Counted from the stretch's first letter, positions 42,347-52,037 are shown. The stretch: 64,000 nt of DNA from Nitratidesulfovibrio sp. (GCF_040373385.1 NZ_JBDXXH010000005.1:1-64000), one strand, 5' to 3'. Made by a program: numbers and translations. Notes: generated by a model not told the origin, from the letters alone.

Positions 42347-42840
42347 GGTCCCCCCGGATCATGACTGGCGCGGCATGGCCGCGTGGGTACGGTCTTTCCT
42401 TCGGGATGCGCACACCACGCTCGTGGCGCCGGGGGTGCCCCGGAACCGCGATCCCTTGTGCGAAGCGGGCGGCTGGTCTTGTATATTGAAAAGTTAGCAC
42501 TTGCGTACGCAGGTGTCTATGGTGTGGGCGCCTTGCCGTGTAACGCGGGGGGTGCCCAACCCGTGGCGCAATGGCCTCCGCGTGCCGCGCCCGGCGGGGC
42601 ATGCCCCTGCCTGCTGCCGTGTCTGCTACCCTTGCCTGCTGCCCCTGTCTGCTGCCGTGTCCGCTGACGTGTCTGGGGCGGCCTTTCTTTTCACCAAGCG
42701 TGGCAAAATTTTCTAGACTTATTGCCGGACGGGCCGCTCCGGGGTATTGCGCAGGCATCGCCGTGCCGCTCCTGCCGGTTCGGGTGCCGCCGTGCGGTGC
42801 CCGTGACGGGCGGCGCGACACGAACATCAGTCCGACCGCG
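42347..42840. other. Divergent gap between the HD-GYP and hybrid kinase genes
   Basis: The 494 bases hold an 18-base near-palindrome CACTTGCGTACGCAGGTG (42498-42515) that could be an operator. A degenerate repeat array of CTGCTGCCGTGTC-like units (42604-42676) follows. No gene is supported. Confidence 0.5.
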
Positions 42841-45057
42841 ATGCGCGCCGCCAGCGCACCCGGCCACGGGGGAGGCGTGAGACCCAGCAAGACAGTTCTG
42901 GTTCTGGCCGGGCCGCTGCTTACGGTGGCCACGGCGCTGGCGCTGCTTTTTCTGTCGCGGCACGGGGTGCCGGTGTACAACCCGGTGCTGCTGCTGGTGG
43001 TGTCCATCGTGCTGGCGGCGTACCTTGGCGGGCACGCATCGGGCCTTGCCAGCGTGGGCCTGTCCTTCGTGTACGTGCTGCTTACCTGGTCCACCGGGTT
43101 CGGCACGTTCGTCTATCCGGAATCCAGTGTCAGCCGCCTGCTGGTCTTTCTGCTGACCATGCCGGTGATCTCGCTGCTGGTGTCGTATCTGCAAAGCCGC
43201 AACGCGCGCATGCTGGAGAGGCTGCACGCCAAAAGCGAACGCCTGCGCGAGAGCGAGGCGCGCCTGCGCCGGGCCGAGCTGGTGGCGGGCATCGGCAACT
43301 GGGAGGTGGACCTGCGCACCGGCGCACTGGTCACTTCCGAAGGTGCCCGGCGCATCTACGGCATACCGGATGATTGCGACGTCTTCGAGGCCGTGAAGGC
43401 CATCCCCCTGCCGGAATACCGCCCCTCGCTGGACGCGGCCATGCACGGCCTGATCACCCGTGGCGTGGAATACGTTATCGAGTTCAAGATCCGCCGCCCC
43501 TCGGACGGGGTGGTGGCCGACATCCAGTCGCGCGCCAAGTACGACGCCGAGCGGCACCGCATTTACGGCACCATCAAGGACATCACCGCGCGCAAGCGGG
43601 CGGAGCGCGAGCTGATGGAGGCCAACCGCCAGGCCAACAGCGCCAGCGAGACCAAAAGCCTGTTCCTGGCCAACATGAGCCACGAGATACGCACCCCGCT
43701 CAACGGCATTCTGGGCGCGTTGCAACTGCTGAAGGCGGACCTGACCGACCCGGAGCTCGCGGGCTACGTGAGCCTGGCGATCCGCTCGTCGCAACGGCTG
43801 GCGCACCTGCTGACGGACCTGCTGGACCTGTCGCGGGTAGAGGCGGGGCGCATGCCCGTGGCCAGCGACCCCTTTGACGTGGCCCGGCTGGGCGAGGCCG
43901 TGCGCGAACTGTTCCAGTTCGAACTGGGCACGCGCGGCCTTTCGCTGGACGTGGAACTGGCCCCCGGCCTGCCGCAGACCGTGCTGGGCGACGAGGGCAA
44001 GGCCCGCCAGATACTGTTCAACCTTGTGGGCAACGCGCTGAAGTTCACCGAGCGGGGCGGCGTGCGGCTGAGCCTGTCGCCGCTGTACGGCCAGCCGTCC
44101 CGGTTGCACCGCTCGGGCGGGGCTGGCGGGAACGGCGCGGGCGAGAGCGGGGAGAGGGAATACGGTGCCGCAGTATCGGGCGGACCGGACAGCACGGACG
44201 GCTCGGGCGGATCGGACGGATCGGGCGGATCGGATGGATCGGGCAGGCCGGGCGGATTGGGCGGATCGGGCAGGGCTGACGCGCCGGGCAGAATGGACGC
44301 GCCGGATGGCAAGGAGGGCGGGGCCGGACTGGGCGGGGCCGGACAGGGCGCGGCAGCTTCGGGCGGTAACGTGACGGGCATCCTGTTCATGGTGGAGGAT
44401 ACCGGCAAGGGCATACCCGACGCCCAACTGCACAGCATCTTCGACCCGTTCACCCAGGGCGACAATTCGTACGTGCGGCGCTATCAGGGCGCGGGGCTGG
44501 GCCTGTCCATCGTGCGGCGGCTGGTGGCCCTGCTGGGCGGCACCCTTTGCGTGGACAGCGAAGAAGGGCGCGGCACCACGTTCTACATAACCCTGCCCTT
44601 CTGCGCGGCGGCGCGCTGCGAACTGCCGCCGGAAGCGGTGGGCTGTCACCCCCCGCCGCAGAATGGTGCACCGCTGCGCGTGCTGCTGGCGGAAGACGAC
44701 GTAACCACCCGTATGGTGGGGCAGCGCCTGCTGGAAAAGGCCGGGTACCGCGTGACCCTGGCCGTGGACGGCGACGACGCGCTGGCCCGGCTGGCCGCCG
44801 AAGAGGTGGACGTGGTGCTGATGGACATCCACATGCCCAATACCGACGGCCTTACCGCCGCCAGCACCATCCGTACCTCACCCCGCTTTGCGGACAAGCG
44901 CAACGTGCCCATTCTGGCCGTGACAGCCGCTGCCATGGCGGGCGACCGGGAACGCTTTCTGGCCGCCGGTATGGACGGCTACGTGGCCAAACCCTTCGAC
45001 ATGGCCGACCTTGTCGAGGAGATCGAGTGTGCGCGGAGGAAAAGGCAGGTGTGTTGA
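42841..45057 (+). CDS. Hybrid histidine kinase / response regulator with PAS domain
   Basis: The protein has 738 residues from the ATG at 42841; the start is uncertain because no RBS fits (a GTG at 42877 lies one base after GGAGG). Two to four membrane segments lie within the first 120 residues. A PAS domain with PAC follows (about 150-260). HisKA has the phospho-His in [16 protein letters not shown] (about 285). The ATPase domain has N box [10 protein letters not shown], then an insert of about 95 residues, mostly Gly/Ser/Asp and partly built from a 12-base repeat (44190-44290), before the G1 box VEDTGKGI and the G2 box GAGLGLSIV. The C-terminal receiver has Asp in [13 protein letters not shown] and Lys in YVAKPFD. 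The input signal is unknown. Confidence 0.9.
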   Translation: MRAASAPGHGGGVRPSKTVLVLAGPLLTVATALALLFLSRHGVPVYNPVLLLVVSIVLAAYLGGHASGLASVGLSFVYVLLTWSTGFGTFVYPESSVSRLLVFLLTMPVISLLVSYLQSRNARMLERLHAKSERLRESEARLRRAELVAGIGNWEVDLRTGALVTSEGARRIYGIPDDCDVFEAVKAIPLPEYRPSLDAAMHGLITRGVEYVIEFKIRRPSDGVVADIQSRAKYDAERHRIYGTIKDITARKRAERELMEANRQANSASETKSLFLANMSHEIRTPLNGILGALQLLKADLTDPELAGYVSLAIRSSQRLAHLLTDLLDLSRVEAGRMPVASDPFDVARLGEAVRELFQFELGTRGLSLDVELAPGLPQTVLGDEGKARQILFNLVGNALKFTERGGVRLSLSPLYGQPSRLHRSGGAGGNGAGESGEREYGAAVSGGPDSTDGSGGSDGSGGSDGSGRPGGLGGSGRADAPGRMDAPDGKEGGAGLGGAGQGAAASGGNVTGILFMVEDTGKGIPDAQLHSIFDPFTQGDNSYVRRYQGAGLGLSIVRRLVALLGGTLCVDSEEGRGTTFYITLPFCAAARCELPPEAVGCHPPPQNGAPLRVLLAEDDVTTRMVGQRLLEKAGYRVTLAVDGDDALARLAAEEVDVVLMDIHMPNTDGLTAASTIRTSPRFADKRNVPILAVTAAAMAGDRERFLAAGMDGYVAKPFDMADLVEEIECARRKRQVC

Positions 45058-45252
45058 AGGAGGGCTGGCGAAGAGGCAATTGAAGCGGTGGTTATCGGCT
45101 AATGGAGGGCTGTATGCTTTTGGCAATTTTAGTTTGTAAATTGAGCGTCCCAACCTTTGGAGATTGCGTGCTTGAGTGTTCAGCGTTTGCGCATAGATGG
45201 TCAATAAAACACGATTAGTATTTATTGCTGCGGGTGTGTGGGAGGGAACCTT

Positions 45253-46194
45253 TTAGCTAGTATTGCTATTTGTTGATGTTGGGGTGCTTGATATTTCCGT
45301 ATATATTCTTTTTGCGCAGATGGTGTCCACGACGTCTAATAAGAAAGCAGCAACATGTTCGTATTCTTCTTCTTGCGATGAATTCCATTTGTTGAACGTA
45401 TGTCGGTTGGCGTGTTGTAACTCTCCCCGCAGATCTATAAAAAAATCTATAATAGCAAATTCTTTTGGTGTGTTATTGTATAGTTCAATTTTTCTTGCGA
45501 GTATGTGAGCATAGTGTTCGTTTTCGCGGAGTACATTTTTTATTGCATCGATTAATTCGGCAGCAGCTCTGAATTCATTTTTTAAGTCTTTCTTTTTATA
45601 TTTTCCGTTGCCAAATTCGTATTCTAAAAAGAAAAACAAGTGTCTAATGGAGTCAATGTAGCGCATGTTGTCGAAATGCATTCTGCCTGTGCGAAAATTT
45701 GAAACAGCATAAATGTTCGGATTGTCCTTTCCAGACGCAATAATGCAGAGTGATAATGTGTTGTTGTCTACAGGATAAAATACGTCAGATAGACTCTTCG
45801 GAAGTGTTTCTCCACCAGCAAAAATTGAAGTATGCTCGTCACCGTCTTCAAATATCCATTCCGCTTTTAAGGCGGCCATGTTTATTGACCATAGTCCGAA
45901 AATGCTCAGTATATTTTCTAGGTTTGTAATATTTTTGTGAATGTCCCTAAACTGTAGGGCATTTTTGTTGGGAGCGAAAGGAAACGTTGGGATTTTTGCT
46001 TGGGGGTCTTGTTTAGCGTGAATTATGGTTGGCCATTTTTCTTTTGGAATGTTCCTTATTTCAATTATAAGTGCCGTCACGAATCCTGTATTGTTATTAG
46101 ATTCAAAGTGAAATGAAAAATTGCCTATAATGATTGGCTGTTGGTCGAGTATCCTTAAAATGCCTTGTATGGGAAGTGTATAACGGACTTTCAT
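45253..46194 (-). CDS. Orphan protein encoded by an AT-rich gene, function unknown
   Basis: The protein has 313 residues. AGGGAT precedes the ATG. It has no signal peptide or membrane segment and I recognise no family. Base composition is far more AT-rich than any other gene here, and codons end often in A or T, so the gene was probably acquired recently. Features include an N-terminal beta-rich half (IIIGNFSFHFESNNNTGFVTALI), an aromatic patch RHLFFFLEYEFG (about 183) and helical C-terminal parts (ELIDAIKNVLREN, EEEYEHVAAFLLDVVD). A half copy of the palindrome family (GTGGGAGGGAACCTTTT) ends just before its stop. Single accessory genes of this sort can be defence or phage-related, but nothing here proves it. 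Confidence 0.75.
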   Translation of the reverse strand: MKVRYTLPIQGILRILDQQPIIIGNFSFHFESNNNTGFVTALIIEIRNIPKEKWPTIIHAKQDPQAKIPTFPFAPNKNALQFRDIHKNITNLENILSIFGLWSINMAALKAEWIFEDGDEHTSIFAGGETLPKSLSDVFYPVDNNTLSLCIIASGKDNPNIYAVSNFRTGRMHFDNMRYIDSIRHLFFFLEYEFGNGKYKKKDLKNEFRAAAELIDAIKNVLRENEHYAHILARKIELYNNTPKEFAIIDFFIDLRGELQHANRHTFNKWNSSQEEEYEHVAAFLLDVVDTICAKRIYTEISSTPTSTNSNTS

Positions 46195-46500
46195 GGTTTA
46201 ATCCCTGTTCGTGACGGTCTTATTTGTAAATGTGTACTGGAGTGAAGGTTTTTGTTTGATTTGTTAAAAAATTAAGAATTTTGCTGCTGCGGTGGTAAGT
46301 TGCGCCTAAGGGGTCGTTTTATTATCGACGCCGTGATGTGCTTTGTAAGCATTATAACTCAAGCTTTCGTGATTTTCCATTAAGTAATTGCAAGGCGTGT
46401 TGTTGTTGATATTTTGCTCTTCCGCGCGCGATACAAAACTGTTCTGGGCAAAGTGATGAGGTAGTCGTAACACTTTGTCGTCCCCCCATCCCCCCCTCCC
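46195..46500. other. AT-rich gap upstream of the orphan gene
   Basis: These 306 bases continue the AT-rich segment (45060-46450) and end abruptly at the C-rich run before the radical SAM stop codon. No gene or site was recognised. Confidence 0.5.
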
Positions 46501-47862
46501 TCACCCCACCTCCTGCCCCATGCACTGCAATAGCCCCAGGCACCACGGGCAGTCGCCGCACGGCACGGGTTCGCCGTAGCAGTCGGTTTCAAAGGTAGTG
46601 GTTTCTATGTCGTCGCAGGGGTATACGTTGCAGTTGGCGCAGAACGGGTAGCCCTTGGCCGTTACCCTGTCGCGGAAAGCCCGGTACTCGGCGCCGTTCC
46701 ACACGTCGATGATGTCCTGCCCCCGCTCGGGGCCGACAGTGCCGAAAAAGCGGGCCACCACCTGCTTCTGCATGCCGTACATGTGGCAGTGGTAATCGCG
46801 CCACAGAAAGTAGCAGGGGGCCACCTTGCCGTCCCAGGCGATGAAGGCCCCGCCTTCGTCCACGGCGGGGCAGTGGCGCAGGTTGCGGGGCCGCAGGGCG
46901 GGCAGGCGCAGGTTCAGTCCGTGTTCGCGGGCCACGGCCCGTGCGGCGTCGAATACCGCTTCCGCCTCGTGGACGTGGGCGTCGGCATCGCGCAGCAGGT
47001 TGTGCAGATGCAGGGGCACGTCCGCCTCGCGCGCGGCCACGGTCATTTCGCGGATGAAGCTGGTGATCCGCGTTTCCTCCTCGGTAAAGCGAAACCGCCA
47101 CACCACGTCGAAGTAGCGGCCAATGTCTATGCCCTCCCGCTCGGCCCGCGCCTGCCATTCGCGGTAGAAGCGCATCGATGCTTCCGTGTTGGCGCCGAAC
47201 ACGGCCTGCCCGGACATGGCCGGGGCATAGGGCAGCACGTGCGAGACAATGGCGAAATCCGCGCCGCGCTCTGCCGCCCAGCGCAGGGTGGCGGGCAGTT
47301 CGTGCAGGTTGTCGCGCATCACCACAAATTCCACGCCCACCGCCAGCGGCGCAGCGGGCCGCGCCGCGCGGGCCGCTGCAAGGCTGGCCAGCGCCCGCTC
47401 CATGTGGTCCATGTCGCCCCCGGCCCGGCAGGTGGAAAACAGCTCCGGCGAAACCGCGTCGATGGACAGGCATATCCTGTCCAGCCCGGCGTCCTGCAGC
47501 GCGTGCGCCCGGCTTTCCGTCAGCAGGTGCCCGTTGGTCTGAAAGCCCACCCAGCCTTGCGGCGGCATGTGCTGCCGGGCAAGGCGGATGAACGTTTCAA
47601 GGTTGCGGTGCAGCAACGGTTCGCCCACGCCGTTCAGCACAAGAGCGTTCAGGTGCGGCATGGCGGGCAGCAGGGCGGCATAGATTTCCGCCGTCATGTC
47701 GCCTTCCGGCGCCCTTGTGGTGCCGGAGTGCTTCACGCACATCCGGCAGTGCAGGTTGCAGCGCGAGGTAACCTCTACAAACAGCTTGCGCGGATAGGGC
47801 AGCTGGGCATCCTGCTGCGGGGCCGCTTCCAGCAGGGGGGCGGCAAGGGCGGCTGTAGGCAT
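46501..47862 (-). CDS. Radical SAM/SPASM-domain enzyme
   Basis: The protein has 453 residues. The radical SAM motif is VEVTSRCNLHCRMCVKHSG (CxxxCxxC, about 33-40). GVGEPLLH and CLSIDAVSPELF are typical of the TIM-barrel. A SPASM-like C-terminal region holds the auxiliary clusters: CPAVDEGGAFIAWDGKVAPCYF (about 335-356), CANCNVYPCDD and CYGEPVPCGDCPWCLGLLQC, nine cysteines in the last 60 residues. These enzymes mature peptides or modify proteins. No small precursor peptide gene was found beside it. The formamidase-family gene lies divergently, 306 bases away. Confidence 0.88.
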   Translation of the reverse strand: MPTAALAAPLLEAAPQQDAQLPYPRKLFVEVTSRCNLHCRMCVKHSGTTRAPEGDMTAEIYAALLPAMPHLNALVLNGVGEPLLHRNLETFIRLARQHMPPQGWVGFQTNGHLLTESRAHALQDAGLDRICLSIDAVSPELFSTCRAGGDMDHMERALASLAAARAARPAAPLAVGVEFVVMRDNLHELPATLRWAAERGADFAIVSHVLPYAPAMSGQAVFGANTEASMRFYREWQARAEREGIDIGRYFDVVWRFRFTEEETRITSFIREMTVAAREADVPLHLHNLLRDADAHVHEAEAVFDAARAVAREHGLNLRLPALRPRNLRHCPAVDEGGAFIAWDGKVAPCYFLWRDYHCHMYGMQKQVVARFFGTVGPERGQDIIDVWNGAEYRAFRDRVTAKGYPFCANCNVYPCDDIETTTFETDCYGEPVPCGDCPWCLGLLQCMGQEVG

Positions 47863-48168
47863 GGGGGCCTTTGCGGGGATGACTCCGCGTCATTGATGGA
47901 CGGGCGGACAACACGGAACGTGCGTATTTGGCAATTTAGCCAAGCGCAATGCGGGCGTCAATTGCGGGTGCATGCCGCTGCGGGGCGGCGCACCCCGCAG
48001 CGCAGGGCCGTCGCGGCACCCGCCACCCCGTCGGCGGAACACTCGTTCCTCCCCGCGCCACGTGCAAGCGCCACTCCCATTTCCGGCACTGGTCATTCAT
48101 GCTGCAAAGTGCTTAGGCTTTGTCCAGTCCCTCTGCGATACCTCCACCTCTACACAAGGAGCACGCTC
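47863..48168. promoter_or_regulatory. Divergent promoter region with a palindrome
   Basis: The 306 bases between the radical SAM and formamidase genes contain TTGGC-N6-GCCAA (47928-47943), a perfect inverted repeat that could bind a dimeric regulator of both genes. No -35/-10 pair could be assigned with confidence. Confidence 0.45.
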
Positions 48169-49458
48169 GTGGCGAACAGGACAGTCTTCGTCAATACCTT
48201 CACCAACGGCATCCTCGGTCCCGATGTCCCCATGCTTGGGCCGGTGCAGGACGGCGGCATCATCGTCGCCAACACCGCGCCCGGCTGCTGGGGACCCATG
48301 CTTACCCCCGCCATCCGGGGCGGGCACGAGGTGACGCAGCCGGTGCACGTGCAGGGCGCGGAGCCGGGCGATTCCATCGCCATCCGCATCCTGTCCATCC
48401 AGGTCACCTCGCGGGTCACGGCGTCCGGCAACGACAGCATGTTCGCAGACCGTTGCCTGGGCGACCCCTACGTGGCGGGCAAATGCCCGCAGTGCGGCGC
48501 GCTGTACGAAAACACCTGCGTGGAAGGCTGCGGGCCGGACTGCATCCGCTGTGCGGCGTGCGGGGCGGCGGCCGCGCCCTTTGCCTTTACCAACGGCTAC
48601 ACCATCGCCTTCAATGAACAGGGCACCCTGGGCGTCACCCTGAACAAGGCCGCCGCCGAACGGGTGGCCGCAAGCGCCCGCGACTACATGTGTACGCCGG
48701 ACAACTCCATCCAGAACCCCGTGGTGGCCCTGGCCCCCGGCGACATCCCCGGCGTGGTCAGCCGCATGATCCCCTTTGTGGGGCAGCTTGGCGTCATGCC
48801 CACCCGGCAGATTCCCGATTCGCACAACGCGCGCGACTTCGGCTCGTTCCTCGTGGGCGCGCCGCATGAATACGCCATCACGCAGGGACAGCTGGCCGAC
48901 GTCACCGACGGGCACATGGACATAAACCGCGTGCGCGCCGGGGCGGTGCTGATAACGCCGGTGCGCGTACCCGGCGGCGGGGTGTACGTGGGCGACATGC
49001 ACGCCATGCAGGGCGACGGCGAAATTGCGGGCCACACCGCCGACGTGGCCGGGGTCATCACCATGCAGGTTTCGGTGCTGAAGGGCGTGACCTGCGGCGG
49101 CCCCATCATCCTGCCGGTGCATGACGACCTGCCCTTGCTGGCCCGCCCCCTGAGCGAGGACGAAAAGCGCCAGGCCCGGCAGCAGGCGGATGCCTGGGGC
49201 GTGCCGCTGGAAGAATCCGCGCCCATCTCCTTCGTGGGCACCGGCCCCACCCTCAACGACGCCACCTCCTGCGCGCTGGAGCGCGCGGCGGCGTTCCTGG
49301 GCTGCCCGGTGCCGGAAGTGATGAACCGCGCCACCATCACCGGCAACATTCAGATCGGCCGCGCGCCCGGCACCGTTACCGCCACCTTCCTTGCGCCCGT
49401 GGCAACGCTGCGCGAGAAAGGCGTGTACGAACTGATCCGCACCCAGTACGGGCTGTAA
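48169..49458 (+). CDS. Acetamidase/formamidase-family protein with Cys-rich insert
   Basis: The protein has 429 residues. The GTG start at 48169 has AAGGAG seven bases upstream. Family motifs: MLGPVQDGGIIVANTAPGCWGPM near the start, GHEVTQPVHVQGAEPGDSIAI, SHNARDFGSF and GGGVYVGDMHAMQGDGEIAGHTADVAG. Between them (about 104-130) is a segment with seven cysteines including CPQCG, CGPDCIRCAACG, which looks like a zinc-binding pair of knuckles and is absent from short acetamidases. The enzyme would hydrolyse a small amide to acid and ammonia. A strong bidirectional terminator follows. Confidence 0.88.
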   Translation: MANRTVFVNTFTNGILGPDVPMLGPVQDGGIIVANTAPGCWGPMLTPAIRGGHEVTQPVHVQGAEPGDSIAIRILSIQVTSRVTASGNDSMFADRCLGDPYVAGKCPQCGALYENTCVEGCGPDCIRCAACGAAAAPFAFTNGYTIAFNEQGTLGVTLNKAAAERVAASARDYMCTPDNSIQNPVVALAPGDIPGVVSRMIPFVGQLGVMPTRQIPDSHNARDFGSFLVGAPHEYAITQGQLADVTDGHMDINRVRAGAVLITPVRVPGGGVYVGDMHAMQGDGEIAGHTADVAGVITMQVSVLKGVTCGGPIILPVHDDLPLLARPLSEDEKRQARQQADAWGVPLEESAPISFVGTGPTLNDATSCALERAAAFLGCPVPEVMNRATITGNIQIGRAPGTVTATFLAPVATLREKGVYELIRTQYGL

Positions 49459-49490
49459 ACGCGTAGCCGCAGTTGGCACGCACAACGAAG

Positions 49491-49520
49491 AAGGCCGCCG
49501 ATCTTTCGATCGGCGGCCTT
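49491..49520. terminator. Bidirectional terminator between the formamidase and tRNA-Pro genes
   Basis: AAGGCCGCCGAT and ATCGGCGGCCTT form a perfect 12-base stem around CTTTCG. It serves the amidase gene on the plus strand and tRNA-Pro on the minus strand. Confidence 0.85.
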
Positions 49521-49533
49521 TGCGTGTCTAAGC

Positions 49534-49610
49534 TGGTCGGGATGAGAGGATTTGAACCTCCGACCCCCTGAACCCCATTCAGGTGCGCTCCCAGGCTGCG
49601 CTACATCCCG
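49534..49610 (-). tRNA. tRNA-Pro (anticodon GGG)
   Basis: The RNA is 77 nucleotides with encoded CCA. The acceptor stem CGGGATG pairs with CATCCCG. The anticodon stem CCTGA/TCAGG encloses ATGGGGT, giving anticodon GGG for proline. The T arm reads GGAGGTTCAAATCCTC. The D arm is standard (TAGCGCAGCCTGGGAGCGC). Confidence 0.95.
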
Positions 49611-49625
49611 ACACGCGAGACAAGG

Positions 49626-49654
49626 TGTGTAGCCCCGGTGGTCGAAGCTGTCAA
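49626..49654 (-). promoter_or_regulatory. Promoter of tRNA-Pro
   Basis: On the minus strand TTGACA (49654-49649) and TACACA (49631-49626) are separated by 17 bases, ending 15 bases before the tRNA 5' end. Confidence 0.65.
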
Positions 49655-49857
49655 CATGAAAGTGGTCCAAAGTGCGCGAAAAGGCGTGATGGGGGCATGG
49701 CGGGGCTGTGCGGGTGCACGATGCCCTTGCAGGTACGGCTGTGTCGGGTAGAATGCCGTCAGCGAGTCGGCGTACATTGCCGTTGCGCTGTTTCGTCCAC
49801 TGCCCGCATGTCCCACAGCCCCGCGTCATCCCGTTGCATCTACCCGCAGGAGGCACC

Positions 49858-50823
49858 ATGACCCCATCGCCCCGCGTCCCCGTCGCATCCATTTCCGCGC
49901 AGGCCCTGCGCGACTACATGGCCGCCCGGCCAGAGGGCAGCTACGTGCTGGTGGACGTGCGCCAGCCGGGGGAATACCGGCAGGAGCACATCCCCGGCGC
50001 GCGGCTGGTGCCCGTGGGCGAACTGGCCCCCCTGCTGGGCACGCTGGACCCGGCGCAGGACCACGTCTTCTATTGCCGCAGTGGCGGGCGGTCTGCGGCG
50101 GCGGCGGTGATGGCGGCGGAAAGCGGCAGGTTTGCCGCCGCGTCAGGTGATAGGGGCGATAGGGGCGAGACGGGCACCACGGCGGGTGGTCGCATCCTGA
50201 ACCTGACGGGCGGCATGAACGCCTGGAACGCCCTGTCCGCCTTGTCTGGGCATGCCGTGGCCGACAGCCCGCGCATTCAGGTGTTCGCCGGGGTGCGCAC
50301 CATGGTCGAACTGCTGCGCCGCGCGCTGGACATGGAAAAGGCCGCCCACCTGCTGTACACCCGCGTGCGCGACGCCGGGCCGAAGCCCGTCGTGTGCGCG
50401 CTGATGGACCGGCTGATCGGTGTGGAACTGGCCCACGCCAAGGTGGTCTACCACCACCTTGCGCAGCGCTGGGACGCGGACGCCCACGCGGACGCCACGC
50501 GCGGCCCGCTGCCGCCCTTCGACGAACTGTTCGCCGCGCTGGAAGGCCGCGTGCTGGAAGGCGGCATGGCCGTGGCCGATCTGGACCCGTGGCTGCGCGA
50601 CGCCGCCAGCGGCGATTGCCTGGACATCGCGGAACTGGCGCTGGAAGTGGAAATGAACGCCTACGACCTGTACCGCACCCTGGCCGACGAGGCCCGGCGC
50701 GGCAGCGGGCTGGGCGGCCTTGCGGAGCGCGCCTTTCTGGATCTGGCCACGCAGGAAAAGACCCACGCCCGCATGATCATCGACCAGATAGCCACCTTTT
50801 CCACGGACGGGGAGGCCCGGTGA
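49858..50823 (+). CDS. Rhodanese fused to a ferritin-like (rubrerythrin-type) domain
   Basis: The protein has 321 residues. AGGAGG lies before the ATG. Residues 10-125 are a rhodanese domain: YVLVDVRQPGEYRQEHIPGARLVPVGEL and the active-site loop VFYCRSGGRSA with catalytic Cys (about 66). A Gly/Asp-rich insert (SGDRGDRGETGTTAGG) precedes LTGGMNAW. The second half (about 140-315) is helical with Glu/His spaced as in ferritin-like domains: ALDMEKAAHLLYTRV, GVELAHAKVVYHHL, ALEVEMNAYDLYRTL and LATQEKTHARMIIDQI. This combination suggests sulfur transfer linked to a di-iron site. Its stop overlaps the start of the DUF362 gene. Confidence 0.88.
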   Translation: MTPSPRVPVASISAQALRDYMAARPEGSYVLVDVRQPGEYRQEHIPGARLVPVGELAPLLGTLDPAQDHVFYCRSGGRSAAAAVMAAESGRFAAASGDRGDRGETGTTAGGRILNLTGGMNAWNALSALSGHAVADSPRIQVFAGVRTMVELLRRALDMEKAAHLLYTRVRDAGPKPVVCALMDRLIGVELAHAKVVYHHLAQRWDADAHADATRGPLPPFDELFAALEGRVLEGGMAVADLDPWLRDAASGDCLDIAELALEVEMNAYDLYRTLADEARRGSGLGGLAERAFLDLATQEKTHARMIIDQIATFSTDGEAR

Positions 50824-51938
50824 TTCACACGTTTCCGCATCAGGACCAAACTGGCCCGTTCGACCATTCCGGCCAGCCCGTGCCCCTGCCAGCTCCGTGG
50901 CGCAGGGATGGGACGGCCAAGGATTCAGGCGCGGATGACCGGACGAACGGCGCGCCCGCCCCGGTTGCCTCCATCGGCCCGGAAGGAATCCCGTCCGATT
51001 CCGTGCGGCCTGATGCCACTACGCCCATTCCCGTGGCCCTGCTGCGTTGCCCGGACTACGAGCCCGTCCGCGTGCAACGCACCGTGGCCGATGCGCTGGA
51101 CGCCTGCGGCTGGGCGCCGCCGCGCGGCCACGTGCTGGTAAAGCCCAACCTGCTGCGCGCCACCCCGGCGCTCAGCTGCACCCATCCGCAGGTGGTGCGC
51201 GCGGCCTGCGCGTGGCTGCTGGACAGCGGGTGCCGCGTCACCGTGGCGGATTCGCCGGGCTTCGGCACGGCGCGCGGCGTGGCAGAGGCCATCGGGTTGG
51301 CGGAAGCCCTGCGGCCCCTTGGCCTGTCCGTGGTTCCGCTTGATGACGCGGTGCAGGTGCCCCTGTCGTTCGGCGGGTCCATCGGCGTGGCCCGCTGCGC
51401 GCTGGAGGCGGACGGCGTGCTCAGCGTGCCGCGCCTGAAGGCGCACAGCCAGATGCGCGTCACCCTGGCGGTAAAGAATCTGTTCGGCTGCGTGCCCGGC
51501 GTGCGCAAGGCCTTCGTGCATACCCGCCACGGCGACCGCGACCACCGCTTCGAGGGGGCGCTGGTGGAGGTGGCGGCGGCGCTGCCGCCCACGGCGGCCC
51601 TGCTGGACGGGGTGGAGGCCATGCACGTGACCGGGCCGGGGTCCGGCAGGCCGTACGATCTGGGGCTGGTGGGGGCCTCTGCGTCCGGCGTGGCGCTGGA
51701 TGCGGTGGTCTGCGGGCTGCTGGGCCTTACGCCAGCGCAAGTACCCCTGTGGGCCGAACTGGCGCGGCGTGGCGCCCCCGGCGCATTGCCCGGCCAGACG
51801 GCGCTGGTGCGTGAAGGAATGGACGCCTTCGATGCCGGCCGGTTCGAGGTGCCCGGCGTGCTCAAGCCCATGAGCTTTCGCCCCGGCACGCTGCTGCGCA
51901 GCACCGTGCGCCGCCTGTGGGCGGCGTGGCGGTCGTGA
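50820..51938 (+). CDS. DUF362-domain protein
   Basis: The protein has 372 residues. The GTG start at 50820 overlaps the preceding stop (GTGA) and has GGAGG four bases upstream. The first 60 residues are low complexity. The DUF362 domain shows VLVKPNLLR, THPQVVRAACAWLLDSGCRVTVADSPG and RLKAHSQMRVTLAVKNLFGCVPG. Many relatives carry a C-terminal ferredoxin domain; this one does not. Cys residues in CTHPQ and FGCVPG are conserved in the family as far as I recall. The function is unknown. Tight coupling to the rhodanese-ferritin-like protein suggests a joint redox or sulfur role. Confidence 0.82.
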   Translation: MIHTFPHQDQTGPFDHSGQPVPLPAPWRRDGTAKDSGADDRTNGAPAPVASIGPEGIPSDSVRPDATTPIPVALLRCPDYEPVRVQRTVADALDACGWAPPRGHVLVKPNLLRATPALSCTHPQVVRAACAWLLDSGCRVTVADSPGFGTARGVAEAIGLAEALRPLGLSVVPLDDAVQVPLSFGGSIGVARCALEADGVLSVPRLKAHSQMRVTLAVKNLFGCVPGVRKAFVHTRHGDRDHRFEGALVEVAAALPPTAALLDGVEAMHVTGPGSGRPYDLGLVGASASGVALDAVVCGLLGLTPAQVPLWAELARRGAPGALPGQTALVREGMDAFDAGRFEVPGVLKPMSFRPGTLLRSTVRRLWAAWRS

Positions 51939-52037
51939 TGCGGGGCTGCTGCACGCTGGGCAAACGCGTCTGACGGGCGCGCTTCGCGCCCTGCGGGGTG
52001 GTCGGCCTGCGGGCCAGGGTCCATCGGGCAACAGCGC

